NCBI GenBank assembly: GCA_021811865.1
Contig: JAKAQB010000007.1
Span: forward strand, 1 to 31,806
Direction: 5' to 3'
Length of the DNA stretch: 31,806 nucleotides
From: Actinomycetes bacterium
Lineage (GTDB): Bacteria; Actinomycetota; Acidimicrobiia; Acidimicrobiales; Palsa-688
The notes under the pieces were generated by a model. That model saw only the letters and a list, made by a program, of their open reading frames with translations, ran no database searches and had not been told where the DNA came from. Numbering within the stretch: position 1 is the stretch's first letter; the number at the start of each line of letters is the position of its first letter. Shown here one piece after another: positions 15,369 to 24,398 of this stretch. A program made the translations under genes and the position numbers.

Positions 15369-17003
15369 ATGCTGCTCGAGCTGCGGGTGCGGGACCTGGG
15401 GGTCATCGACGACCAGACGGTCCTGCCCGGACCCGGCCTCACCGCCCTCACCGGCGAGACGGGGGCGGGCAAGACCCTCATCGTCGAAGCCCTCGGCCTG
15501 CTCGTCGGCGAGCGGCCCGACAGCCTCCTCGTGCGACCGGGGGCGGAGGAGGCCATGGTCGAGGGCCGCTTCGGGGCCGCTCCCGGCGAGGCGATCCTCG
15601 CCCGGGCCGTGTCCGCCGCCGGGCGTTCGCGCGCCTACGTCGACGGGCGGATGGCGAGCGCCGCCGCCCTCGCCGAGCTCGGCGCCACGCTGCTCGACCT
15701 GCACGGCCAGCACGCCTCCCAGTCGTTGCTCGCCCCGGCGGTCCAGCGTGCGGCCCTCGACGCCGCCGGCGGCGTGGAGCGCGGCCGCCTCGACGAGGCC
15801 CGCCGGCGGCTGCGCCAGCTCACCGGCCGGCAAGCCGAGCTCGGCGGGGATGCCCGTGCCCGGACCCACGAGGTGGACCTCCTGCGCTTCCAGCTCGCCG
15901 AGCTCGACGCCGCCGACCTGGCGGACCCCGAGGAGGACGACGCCCTCCGTGACGAGGAAGAGCGCCTCGGAGACGCAGTCGCCCTGCGCAGCGCGCTGGG
16001 GGCCGCCCACGACTGCCTCGCCGGCGACGGCGGCGCCCTCGACCGCGTCGGCTCGGCCGTGGCAGCCCTGACCGGCTCCCGGCCGCTCGCGGCGCTGCTC
16101 GAACGGCTCCGGGGCGTGGTCGCCGAGGTGGCCGACGGTGCCGACGAGGTCCGGGCGGCCGCCGAGGGCGTCGAGGAGGACCCGGAGCGCCTGGCGTGGG
16201 TGGGCGCCCGGCGCCACGCCCTGCGGGAGCTGCGGCGCAAGTACGGCGACACGCTGGCGGAGGTGATCGCCTACCGGGAGCACGCCCGCCGCCGGCTCGA
16301 GGAGCTCGAGTCTCACGACGCCACCGCCCGGGAGCTCCAAGCCGAGCGCGCCGCCATCGAGGAGGAGCTCGTCGCCGCCCAGACCGAGCTGGGCGCCGCC
16401 CGGAGGGCGGCGGCACCACCGTTCGGCGCAGCTGTCGAGGCCAGGCTGAAGCAGCTGGCGCTGCCGCGGGCGCGCTTCGAGGTGCACGTCGAGGGGACCG
16501 CCGGCGAGGACGTCACCTGGCTGCTCGGCGCCAACCCGGGGGAGCCCGCCCTGCCCCTCGCCAAGGTCGCGTCGGGCGGCGAGCTGGCCAGGACGATGCT
16601 GGCCGTCCGGCTCGTGCTCGGACAGGCCGGCGACCCCGAGGGGGCAGGCACCGAGAGGACGCTCGTCTTCGACGAGGTCGACGCCGGCATCGGCGGCGAG
16701 GCAGCCACGGCCGTGGGGCGCGCCCTGTCTGCGCTGGCCGACCACCACCAGGTCATCGTCGTCACCCACCTCGCCCAGGTCGCTGCCTTCGCCGACCACC
16801 ACCTCGTGGTGTCCAAGGACGTCAAGGCCGCCCCCGCCGGGGAGCGCACCGTGGCCCGGGTCCGGGCCGTCGACGGGGCGGAGCGCGTCGCCGAGCTGTC
16901 CCGGATGCTGTCGGGGCGGCCCGCCAGTGCGACGGCCCGCTCCCACGCCGAGGAGCTCCTCCGCGAAGCGCGGCCGGTCCGCAGCCGGAAGGGGCGGGGA
17001 CGG

Positions 17004-17006
<3 letters not shown>
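15369..17006 (+). CDS. recN: DNA repair ATPase RecN
   Basis: An SMC-like ATPase that acts early in repair of double-strand breaks. The 545-residue product starts at the ATG at 15369 (MLLELRVRDLGVID); the frame is open upstream but only as a shadow of tlyA/nadK. It shows Walker A GETGAGKT (29-36), LLDLHGQHASQSLL, a central coiled-coil (about residues 140-360, rich in Arg, Glu and Ala), the signature ASGGELARTMLAVRLVL and Walker B TLVFDEVDAGIGGEAATAVG, then the VTHLAQVAAFADHHLVVSK H-loop. The length is normal, if on the short side. It ends in TAA at 17004-17006, which overlaps a TAAGCT box that may serve pyrG. Confidence 0.96.
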
Positions 17007-18713
<1,707 letters not shown>

Positions 18714-18715
18714 AG

Positions 18716-19264
18716 GTGGCGGGCACCGGCGGGTTCGTCTCCCGCGGCGAGGACCTGCTCTACGAGGGCAGCCTCATCACCGTCGCCCGGGGGCACTTCG
18801 CCGCGCCGGACGGCACGCCGTTCGACCGGGACGTCGTCCACCACCCCGGCGTCGTCGTCGTCGTGCCCCTCGTCGAGCCCGGCACCGCCCTCCTCGTCCG
18901 CCAGTACCGGGCCGCTGTCGGCGCAGCGCTGCTCGAGCTTCCCGCCGGCAAGCGTGACGTCGCCGGCGAGCCGACCGAGACCACCGCCCACCGCGAGCTC
19001 GTCGAGGAGGTCGGGCGCCGCGCCGGCCACCTGGAGCTGCTGGCGCGCTTCTACAGCTCGCCCGGCTACTGCGACGAGCTGGCCTGGCTGTACCTGGCCA
19101 CCGACCTGACCGAGGTGGCCGACGACCGCCAGGGCGTCGAGGAGCAGGCCATGACGGTCCACGAGGTGGCCCTCGCCGACGTGGAGCGGATGATCGCGGC
19201 CGGCGATCTGCTCGACGCGAAGACGATCGTCGGCCTCACCCTCGCCCGGGCGCGCCTCGCGTAG
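18716..19264 (+). CDS. NUDIX hydrolase, ADP-ribose pyrophosphatase type
   Basis: A 182-residue NUDIX protein starting at GTG at 18716, right after the pyrG stop. N-terminal strands (LLYEGSLITVARGHFAAPDG, DVVHHPGVVVVVPLV, ALLVRQYRAAVG) lead into LPAGKRDVAGEPTETTAHRE and LVEEVG, the NUDIX box with RE-x2-EE metal ligands; the first part has one residue more than the textbook G-x5-E, as in the mycobacterial homologue. The RFYSSPGYCDELAWLYLATDL segment is typical of ADP-ribose pyrophosphatases, which hydrolyse ADP-ribose to AMP and ribose 5-phosphate. Position next to pyrG is conserved in mycobacteria (Rv1699-Rv1700). The activity on ADP-ribose rather than another nucleotide sugar is inference. 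Confidence 0.9.
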   Translation: MAGTGGFVSRGEDLLYEGSLITVARGHFAAPDGTPFDRDVVHHPGVVVVVPLVEPGTALLVRQYRAAVGAALLELPAGKRDVAGEPTETTAHRELVEEVGRRAGHLELLARFYSSPGYCDELAWLYLATDLTEVADDRQGVEEQAMTVHEVALADVERMIAAGDLLDAKTIVGLTLARARLA

Positions 19265-19277
19265 CCGTTCCACACCG

Positions 19278-19283
19278 TACCGT
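19278..19283 (+). promoter_or_regulatory. candidate -10 box (TACCGT) for the M50 protease gene
   Basis: TACCGT overlaps an in-frame GTG at 19282 but ends 7 nt before the next in-frame GTG at 19291. The leaderless spacing seen elsewhere in the window therefore favours 19291 as the true start. Confidence 0.4.
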
Positions 19284-19290
19284 GGCGCCC

Positions 19291-20040
19291 GTGACGTCAC
19301 CGCCGGCGCCCCGGCGGCGCCTCCACCCCCAGATGCTGATAGCCGTCGCCCTCGTCGCGATCGCCGTGTGGGGCCTGCGCCACTCGATCGGGATGCTGAC
19401 CGTCTGGGAGCTGGTGGTCATCATCCCGTCGATCATCCTCCACGAGATCTCCCACGGCGTCGTGGCCCTGGCCTGCGGGGACGACACCGCCAAGCGGGCC
19501 GGTCGGCTCACCCTGAACCCGATCAAGCACATCGACCCGATCGGCAGCCTCGTGCTGCCCGCCGTCCTGGCCCTGACGGGCCTGGGGCTGTTCGGCTACG
19601 CCAAGCCGGTGCCGGTGAACCCCCGCAAGTTCCGCCATCCCCGCAACGACTCCATCCTGGTCGGCCTCGCCGGCATCACCACCAACCTGGCGCTGGCCGG
19701 CGTGTCGATCCTCGTGCTGCGGGCCATCACCTCTCCCGCCGGTCGCCGCCAGCTGCTGTACACGCCGCTCGGCGCCATGTCCCTGCCGGTCGAGTTGCTG
19801 TTCCTGCTCGGCATCATCAACGTCGTGCTGGCCGTGTTCAACCTCCTGCCCATCCCGCCCCTCGACGGCTCCGTCCTCGTCGAGCGGCTGCTGCCCTCCT
19901 CCGCCCTCCCGGCGTGGTGGCAGGTCCGCCGCTACGCCATGCTGGTCCTGCTCGTGCTCGTCTTGTGGGACCCGCACGGCTTCCTCGGCCAGGTGCTCGC
20001 CCCGGCGGAGAACGCCTGGGCCCACATCCTCTCGGCGTGA
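19291..20040 (+). CDS. site-2 protease family (M50) membrane metalloprotease
   Basis: A 249-residue polytopic membrane protein with about five hydrophobic segments. The zinc motif HExxH is in a membrane helix (IILHEISHG; residues 51-55 from this start) and the third ligand region is NLLPIPPLDGS, the usual N-x-x-P-x-P-x-LDG motif, so catalytic residues are complete. Between them are RAGRLTLNPIKHIDPIGSL and GYAKPVPVNP, characteristic of compact M50B proteases without PDZ domain. Such proteases cut transmembrane segments of anti-sigma factors or other regulators; the substrate here is unknown. I choose GTG 19291 rather than 19282 because of the -10 box. It runs head-on into trpS, with only 4 nt between stop codons. 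Confidence 0.9.
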   Translation: MTSPPAPRRRLHPQMLIAVALVAIAVWGLRHSIGMLTVWELVVIIPSIILHEISHGVVALACGDDTAKRAGRLTLNPIKHIDPIGSLVLPAVLALTGLGLFGYAKPVPVNPRKFRHPRNDSILVGLAGITTNLALAGVSILVLRAITSPAGRRQLLYTPLGAMSLPVELLFLLGIINVVLAVFNLLPIPPLDGSVLVERLLPSSALPAWWQVRRYAMLVLLVLVLWDPHGFLGQVLAPAENAWAHILSA

Positions 20041-20044
20041 GCGC

Positions 20045-21049
20045 TCAGCGGGGCGGGAGCAGGCCGACGGCCTCCTTGGCCCGCGCCAGGGTCGCGGCGG
20101 CGACGGGCTGGGCCCGCTCGGCTCCGGCGCGCAGGACCTTGTCGACCGTCGCCGGGTCGGCGCCGAGCTCGCGGTAGCGCGCCTGTATGGGGCGCAGCAG
20201 CTCCGTCACCGCCTCGGCGGTCGCCGCCTTCAGGTCCCCGTAGCGACCGTAGTCGCGGGCCACGTCGGCGGGCTCGCGGCCCGTCGCGCCGGCCAGGATC
20301 TGCAGCAGGTTGGACACCCCCGGCTTGGCGTCCGGGTCGAAGCGGACGGCGTCGGCCCCGCCGTCGGTGTCGGTGACAGCCCGGCGGATCTTGCGCCCGA
20401 TCACGGTGGGCTCGTCGAAGAGGCCGATCATGCCCTGGTCGCTCTCGGCTGACTTGGACATCTTGGCGGTGGGGTCCTGCAGGTCCATGATCCGCGCCCC
20501 CCGTCCGGCCGGCGGGATCACCGCCTCGGGGACGACGAACACATCCCCGTAGCGCCCGTTGAACCGCTCGGCCACGTCCCGAGTGAGCTCGAGGTGCTGG
20601 CGCTGGTCGTCGCCGATGGGCACGTGCGTCGTCCCGTACAGGAGGATGTCGGCCGCCATCAGGGTCGGGTAGGTGAACAGCCCGACTCGGGCGGCCTCCT
20701 CACCCCCCTTGACGGCCTTGTCCTTGAACTGCGTCATGCGCCGCAGCTCACCCATGCTCGCCGTGCACTCGAGCAGCCATGCCAGCTGCGGGTGCTCTGG
20801 CACGTGGCTCTGCACGAACAGGGTGCAGGCCTCCGGGTCGAGCCCGGTGGCGAGCAGCAGGGTGGCCATCGCCCGCGTCTCGTCGCGCAGCTCCGCCGGG
20901 TCGCGGGGGACGGTCAGGGCGTGCAGGTCGACGACGCAGTAGTACGACTCCCCGGCGCGCTGATCCTCGACCCAGTAGCGCAACGCACCCAAGTAGTTCC
21001 CGAGGTGGACGCCGCCGGTGGGCTGGATGCCCGAGAAGATCCTGGCCAT
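20045..21049 (-). CDS. trpS: tryptophanyl-tRNA synthetase
   Basis: Class I aminoacyl-tRNA synthetase that charges tRNA-Trp. The 334-residue protein has the HIGH-type motif PTGGVHLGNYLG (H15-x-G17-N18), the tryptophan-site helices ECTASMGELRRMTQFKDK, YPTLMAADILLY, VPIGDDQRQHLELTRD and the KMSKS loop at 196-200, then SNLLQILAGATG. Length is normal for bacterial TrpRS. The ATG at 21049 is preceded after only 6 nt by TACGAT on the minus strand, suggesting a leaderless mRNA. It shares a 38-bp divergent region with scpA. Confidence 0.97.
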   Translation of the reverse strand: MARIFSGIQPTGGVHLGNYLGALRYWVEDQRAGESYYCVVDLHALTVPRDPAELRDETRAMATLLLATGLDPEACTLFVQSHVPEHPQLAWLLECTASMGELRRMTQFKDKAVKGGEEAARVGLFTYPTLMAADILLYGTTHVPIGDDQRQHLELTRDVAERFNGRYGDVFVVPEAVIPPAGRGARIMDLQDPTAKMSKSAESDQGMIGLFDEPTVIGRKIRRAVTDTDGGADAVRFDPDAKPGVSNLLQILAGATGREPADVARDYGRYGDLKAATAEAVTELLRPIQARYRELGADPATVDKVLRAGAERAQPVAAATLARAKEAVGLLPPR

Positions 21050-21055
21050 CCCGCA

Positions 21056-21061
21056 ATCGTA
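21056..21061 (-). promoter_or_regulatory. candidate -10 box (TACGAT) for trpS
   Basis: Minus-strand TACGAT ends 6 nt before the trpS ATG. It faces away from the scpA box at 21076-21081 in the same 38-bp gap. Confidence 0.5.
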
Positions 21062-21075
21062 GGGGGCGGCACACC

Positions 21076-21081
21076 TACGCT
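21076..21081 (+). promoter_or_regulatory. candidate -10 box (TACGCT) for scpA
   Basis: TACGCT ends 6 nt before the GTG start of scpA at 21088, again the spacing for a leaderless transcript. Confidence 0.5.
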
Positions 21082-21087
21082 GGACCG

Positions 21088-21873
21088 GTGCCCTACACGG
21101 TCAGCACCCCCGTCTTCGAGGGCCCCTTCGACCTGCTGCTCCAGCTGATCACCCGGGAGCAGGTCGACCTGTGGGAGGTGTCCCTGTCGGCCATCGTCGA
21201 CGGCTACGTCGCGACGCTCGAGTCCATCCAGGCCGGCCTCGACCTGGAGACGGCGACGGAGTTCTTGCTGATCGCCGCCGTCCTGCTCGAGATCAAGACC
21301 CGCCGCCTCCTGCCCGGCCCCGACGACGTCGAGCTCGACGAGGAGCTCGCGCTGTGGGAGGAGCGGGACCTGCTCCTCGCCCGCCTGCTCGAGTGCAAGA
21401 CCTTCAAGGACGCCGCCGGCGCCCTCACGCGGATGATGGACAACGCCGGCCGGTCGTACGCGCGGACCGCCGGGCTGGAGGAGCGCTTCGCCGGCCTCGC
21501 CCCCGACCCTCTCGAGGGCGTGACCGCCGAGCGGCTGCGCGACGCCCTGCAGCTCGCCCTCACGCCCCGGCCCCGACCCCGAGTCGACCTCGACCACGTG
21601 GCGCCAGTCCGGGTCAGCGTCGCCGACGCCGTAGCCGAGCTGGTGGAGGAGTTGCCCAGGGTGGGGAGGATCACGTTCGGCAGGCTGACCGCGGCGCTCG
21701 GCGAGCGCCTGGAGGTGATCGTCCGGTTCCTCGCCGTGCTCGAGCTGTGCAAGCAGGGCCGGTTGGAGATCGAGCAGGCAGGCAACTTCGCCGACCTGCA
21801 CCTGCGCTGGATCGGCGGCGGTGGTGACGGCGGCGCCGGCCCCGACCTCGCGCTCGAGGAGTACGCCGGCTGA
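21088..21873 (+). CDS. scpA: segregation and condensation protein A (ScpA)
   Basis: The kleisin subunit of the bacterial SMC-ScpAB condensin. With GTG at 21088 the 261-residue protein starts MPYTVSTPVFEGPFDLLLQL, the standard FEGPLDLLL-type N-terminus that contacts the SMC neck. It continues with ITREQVDLWEVSLSAIVDGY, ATEFLLIAAVLLEIKTRRLL, and a C-terminal winged helix (about 185-245: VSVADAVAELVEELPRVGRI, VIVRFLAVLELCKQGRLEIE) that binds the SMC head. Its stop overlaps the scpB ATG by 1 nt (TGATG), so the two partners are translated together. No smc gene is in the window. The usual upstream parA and xerD of mycobacteria are replaced by the M50 protease and trpS. Confidence 0.95.
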   Translation: MPYTVSTPVFEGPFDLLLQLITREQVDLWEVSLSAIVDGYVATLESIQAGLDLETATEFLLIAAVLLEIKTRRLLPGPDDVELDEELALWEERDLLLARLLECKTFKDAAGALTRMMDNAGRSYARTAGLEERFAGLAPDPLEGVTAERLRDALQLALTPRPRPRVDLDHVAPVRVSVADAVAELVEELPRVGRITFGRLTAALGERLEVIVRFLAVLELCKQGRLEIEQAGNFADLHLRWIGGGGDGGAGPDLALEEYAG

Positions 21874-22517
21874 TGGCCAGCGAGAGCCAGCGGGCCATCG
21901 AAGCGATCCTCATGGTCGCCGACCACCCCATCGAGGCGGGCCTCCTCGCCCAGGTGCTCGAGGTCTCCCCCTCCCGGGTGGAGGAGCTGTGCGCCGAGCT
22001 GCGGGCCTCCTACGAAGCCGACGACCGGGGCTTCTCGATCGTGAGGGTCGCCGGCGGCTACCGCTACCAGTCGCACCCCGACCTCGCCCCCTACGTCGAG
22101 CGGTTCGTCCTCGAGGGCCGCCACGCCCGCCTGTCCGCCGCCGCCCTCGAGACCCTTGCCATCGTCGCCTACAAGCAGCCCATCTCCCGAGCGCAGGTGT
22201 CGGCCATCCGGGGCGTCAGCGCCGACGGCGTCCTGCGCACCCTGGAGCAGCGCGGGTACGTCGCCGAGGTGGGTCGCGACCCCGGCCCCGGCCAGGCCGT
22301 CCTCTACGGCACCACCGGAGCGCTGCTCGAGCGCCTCGGCCTGGACTCCCTCGCGCAGCTGCCCCCCCTCGGCCAGTTCGTGCCCGGCCCGGAGGTGGTT
22401 GAGGCCCTCGAGCGCGGGCTGCGTGCCGATGCCGCCGCCCGGCCGGGGGGCAGCGCGGATCCGGCAGCTGGAGGGGACGCTCTTTCGGCAGGACCCCTCG
22501 ACGACAGCGACGGATGA
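21873..22517 (+). CDS. scpB: segregation and condensation protein B (ScpB)
   Basis: The kite subunit that dimerises on ScpA in condensin. The 214-residue protein has two winged helices: residues about 1-85 (IEAILMVADHPIEAGLLAQV, then VEELCAELRASYEADDRGFS and VAGGYRYQSHPDLAPYVERF) and about 88-165 (LSAAALETLAIVAYKQPISR, the diagnostic ScpB segment, then AIRGVSADGVLRTLEQRGYV and the TTGALLERLGL end). The tail after residue 170 is acidic and Gly/Ala-rich. The stop overlaps the next start as ATGA. Confidence 0.95.
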   Translation: MASESQRAIEAILMVADHPIEAGLLAQVLEVSPSRVEELCAELRASYEADDRGFSIVRVAGGYRYQSHPDLAPYVERFVLEGRHARLSAAALETLAIVAYKQPISRAQVSAIRGVSADGVLRTLEQRGYVAEVGRDPGPGQAVLYGTTGALLERLGLDSLAQLPPLGQFVPGPEVVEALERGLRADAAARPGGSADPAAGGDALSAGPLDDSDG

Positions 22518-23299
22518 ACAGCGCAGGTGAGGGAGTCCGGCTCCAGAAGCTCCTCGCCCAAGCCGGCGTCGGCAGCCGCCGCGTCAGCGAAGGCCTGATC
22601 GCCGACGGCCGGGTCACCGTCAACGGCCAGGTCGCCGACCTCGGCCGCCGCGTCGACCCCGACAGCGACCGGGTAGCGCTCGACGGCGTCCCCGTCTCCG
22701 TTCGCCCCGGCCTCGTCCACTACCTGCTCAACAAGCCCGCCGGCGTCGTGACGACCGCCTCGGACCCCGAAGGACGGCCCACCGTCGTGGATCTCGTCCC
22801 CGCCGAACCCCGGGTGCACCCTGTCGGTCGCCTCGACGCCGACACCGAGGGCCTCCTGCTGCTCACCAACGACGGCGAGCTCACCCACCGCCTCACCCAC
22901 CCCCGCTTCGGGGTCGACAAGGAGTACCTCGCCCACGTCGACGGCGGCGCCCTGCGACCGGCCGAGCTGCGCCGCCTCCGGGAGGGCGTCGTGCTCGACG
23001 ACGGCCTCACAGCGCCGGCACGCGTCGCCCAGCCCCAACCCGGGATGCTCCGCATCACCATCCACGAGGGGCGCAACCGCCAGGTGCGCCGGATGTGCTC
23101 GGCGGTCGGCCACCCCGTCCTCCGCCTGGTGCGGGTCCGCATCGGCCCGCTCCGGGACCCGACCCTGGCGCCGGGCCGGTGGCGCCTGCTCACGACCGCC
23201 GAGGTACGTCGCCTGGAGGTGGCCGCCGCCGCCGACCCCGGTCCCGGGCCCGCTGCGGGGGCGGCCGGGGCCGGCGGGAGCCGAGCCAGCCGGGAGTAA
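22514..23299 (+). CDS. rluB: RluB/RsuA-family 23S rRNA pseudouridine synthase
   Basis: Isomerises a uridine in rRNA, most likely 23S position 2605 by analogy with RluB. The 261-residue protein has an N-terminal S4 domain (RLQKLLAQAGVGSRRVSEGL, then IADGRVTVNG) and a catalytic domain with LLNKPAGVVTT, the active-site motif VGRLDADTEGLLLLTNDG (D108), EYLAHVDG and a C-terminal HEGRNRQVRRMCSAVGHPV block. The last 25 residues are Gly/Ala/Pro-rich and unconserved. It overlaps scpB by 4 nt; scpA-scpB-rluB is a very widely conserved order. Confidence 0.94.
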   Translation: MNSAGEGVRLQKLLAQAGVGSRRVSEGLIADGRVTVNGQVADLGRRVDPDSDRVALDGVPVSVRPGLVHYLLNKPAGVVTTASDPEGRPTVVDLVPAEPRVHPVGRLDADTEGLLLLTNDGELTHRLTHPRFGVDKEYLAHVDGGALRPAELRRLREGVVLDDGLTAPARVAQPQPGMLRITIHEGRNRQVRRMCSAVGHPVLRLVRVRIGPLRDPTLAPGRWRLLTTAEVRRLEVAAAADPGPGPAAGAAGAGGSRASRE

Positions 23300-23302
23300 C
23301 CT
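23297..23302 (+). promoter_or_regulatory. candidate -10 box (TAACCT) upstream of tyrA
   Basis: TAACCT overlaps the rluB stop and ends 8 nt before a GTG at 23311, which opens an 8-codon mini-ORF rather than tyrA itself. Confidence 0.45.
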
Positions 23303-23310
23303 GACCCGCC

Positions 23311-23337
23311 GTGCCGATCCACCGCCGACGCCGGTGA
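23311..23337 (+). CDS. possible leaderless 8-codon leader ORF coupled to tyrA
   Basis: GTG at 23311 opens a frame reading M-P-I-H-R-R-R-R and stopping at TGA 23335-23337, which overlaps the tyrA GTG (23334) as GTGA. A -10 box lies 8 nt before the GTG. tyrA itself has no SD, so reinitiation from this mini-ORF could deliver ribosomes to tyrA. Four consecutive arginines could make it sensitive to arginyl-tRNA supply. All of this is inference from position; a frame this short may be chance. Confidence 0.35.
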   Translation: MPIHRRRR

Positions 23338-24398
23338 ACCCCACAGCTCGCCGCGCCCAGGTCATCGGGACGGGACTGATCGGTGCGTCGGTGGGGGCGG
23401 CTCTGCGGGCGCGGGGCTGGCACGTCACCGGCAGCGACCTCGACCCCAACCGGACCGAGCGCGCCGTCACCCTCGGCCTCCTCGACACCGCCGGCGACGA
23501 CCCGCAGGCGGCCATCACCTTCGTCGCCACGCCGGCGGGCGAGGTGGTCGGCGTGGCCCGCCGGGCGCTCGCCGGCGGCAGCGTCGTCACCGACGTCGCC
23601 GGCATCAAGGGCCAGATAGCCGGCGCACTACCCGAGCCGCTGTTCGTCGGCGGCCATCCCATGGCCGGCTCGGAGCAGCAGGGTCTCGACGGCGCCGACC
23701 CCGACCTGTTCCAAGGGGCGACCTGGGTGCTCACGCCGACCGCCACCACCTCACCGGATGCCTACGCGCTCGTGCAGTCCGTGGCGGCGAGCCTCGGCGC
23801 CCTGGTCGTCGCCGTCCCCCCGGACCGCCACGACCAGCTCGTCGCGCTCGTCTCCCACGTACCCCACCTGACCGCCGCCACCCTCATGAACCTCGCAGCC
23901 GACTCCGCTCTCGAGCACGGAACCCTGCTGCGGATGGCGGCTGGTGGGTTCCGCGACATGACCCGCGTCGCCGCAGGCGACCCGGGCATCTGGCCCGACG
24001 TGTGCCGCGACAACCGCGAGGCGATCGTCTCGGCCCTCGACGCGCTCATCGACGCCCTCTCCGACATCCGCGGCACCGTCGCCGCTGCCGACCGCGACTC
24101 ACTCCTCAAGCACCTCGAGCGTGCCAGCGAAGCCCGCCGCAACCTCCCGGTCGGGGCGCCGGCACCGCGTGAGAGCGTCGAGGTGCGCGTCCCGGTGCCC
24201 GACCGCCCCGCCGTGCTCGCCGAGGTGACCACCCTCCTCGCCGAGGTCGGGGTCAACATCTACGACATCGAGATCGCCCACTCGGCCGAGGGCGGTGGCG
24301 TGCTCGTCCTCGTCGTCTCGGCGGCGGCAGTCCCGCTCGCCCGGGAGGTCCTCACCGGGCGGGGCTACCGGCTGTCGGTGAAGAGGATGGAAGGGTGA
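23334..24398 (+). CDS. tyrA: prephenate dehydrogenase with C-terminal ACT domain
   Basis: Oxidatively decarboxylates prephenate to 4-hydroxyphenylpyruvate in tyrosine synthesis. The 354-residue protein has an NAD(P) Rossmann motif VIGTGLIGASVG (10-21), VATPAG near 65, VTDVAGIKG (85-93), FVGGHPMAGSE (104-114), LVSHVPHLTAATL with the catalytic-type H175, and GGFRDMTRVAAGDP (204-216). Residues 281-354 form an ACT domain (VRVPVPDRPAVLAEVTTLLA, then EVGVNIYDIEIAHS), a likely site of feedback control by tyrosine or another amino acid. GTG start at 23334 overlaps the mini-ORF stop. The stop overlaps the aroA GTG (GTGA), coupling two shikimate-pathway enzymes. Confidence 0.95.
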   Translation: MNPTARRAQVIGTGLIGASVGAALRARGWHVTGSDLDPNRTERAVTLGLLDTAGDDPQAAITFVATPAGEVVGVARRALAGGSVVTDVAGIKGQIAGALPEPLFVGGHPMAGSEQQGLDGADPDLFQGATWVLTPTATTSPDAYALVQSVAASLGALVVAVPPDRHDQLVALVSHVPHLTAATLMNLAADSALEHGTLLRMAAGGFRDMTRVAAGDPGIWPDVCRDNREAIVSALDALIDALSDIRGTVAAADRDSLLKHLERASEARRNLPVGAPAPRESVEVRVPVPDRPAVLAEVTTLLAEVGVNIYDIEIAHSAEGGGVLVLVVSAAAVPLAREVLTGRGYRLSVKRMEG

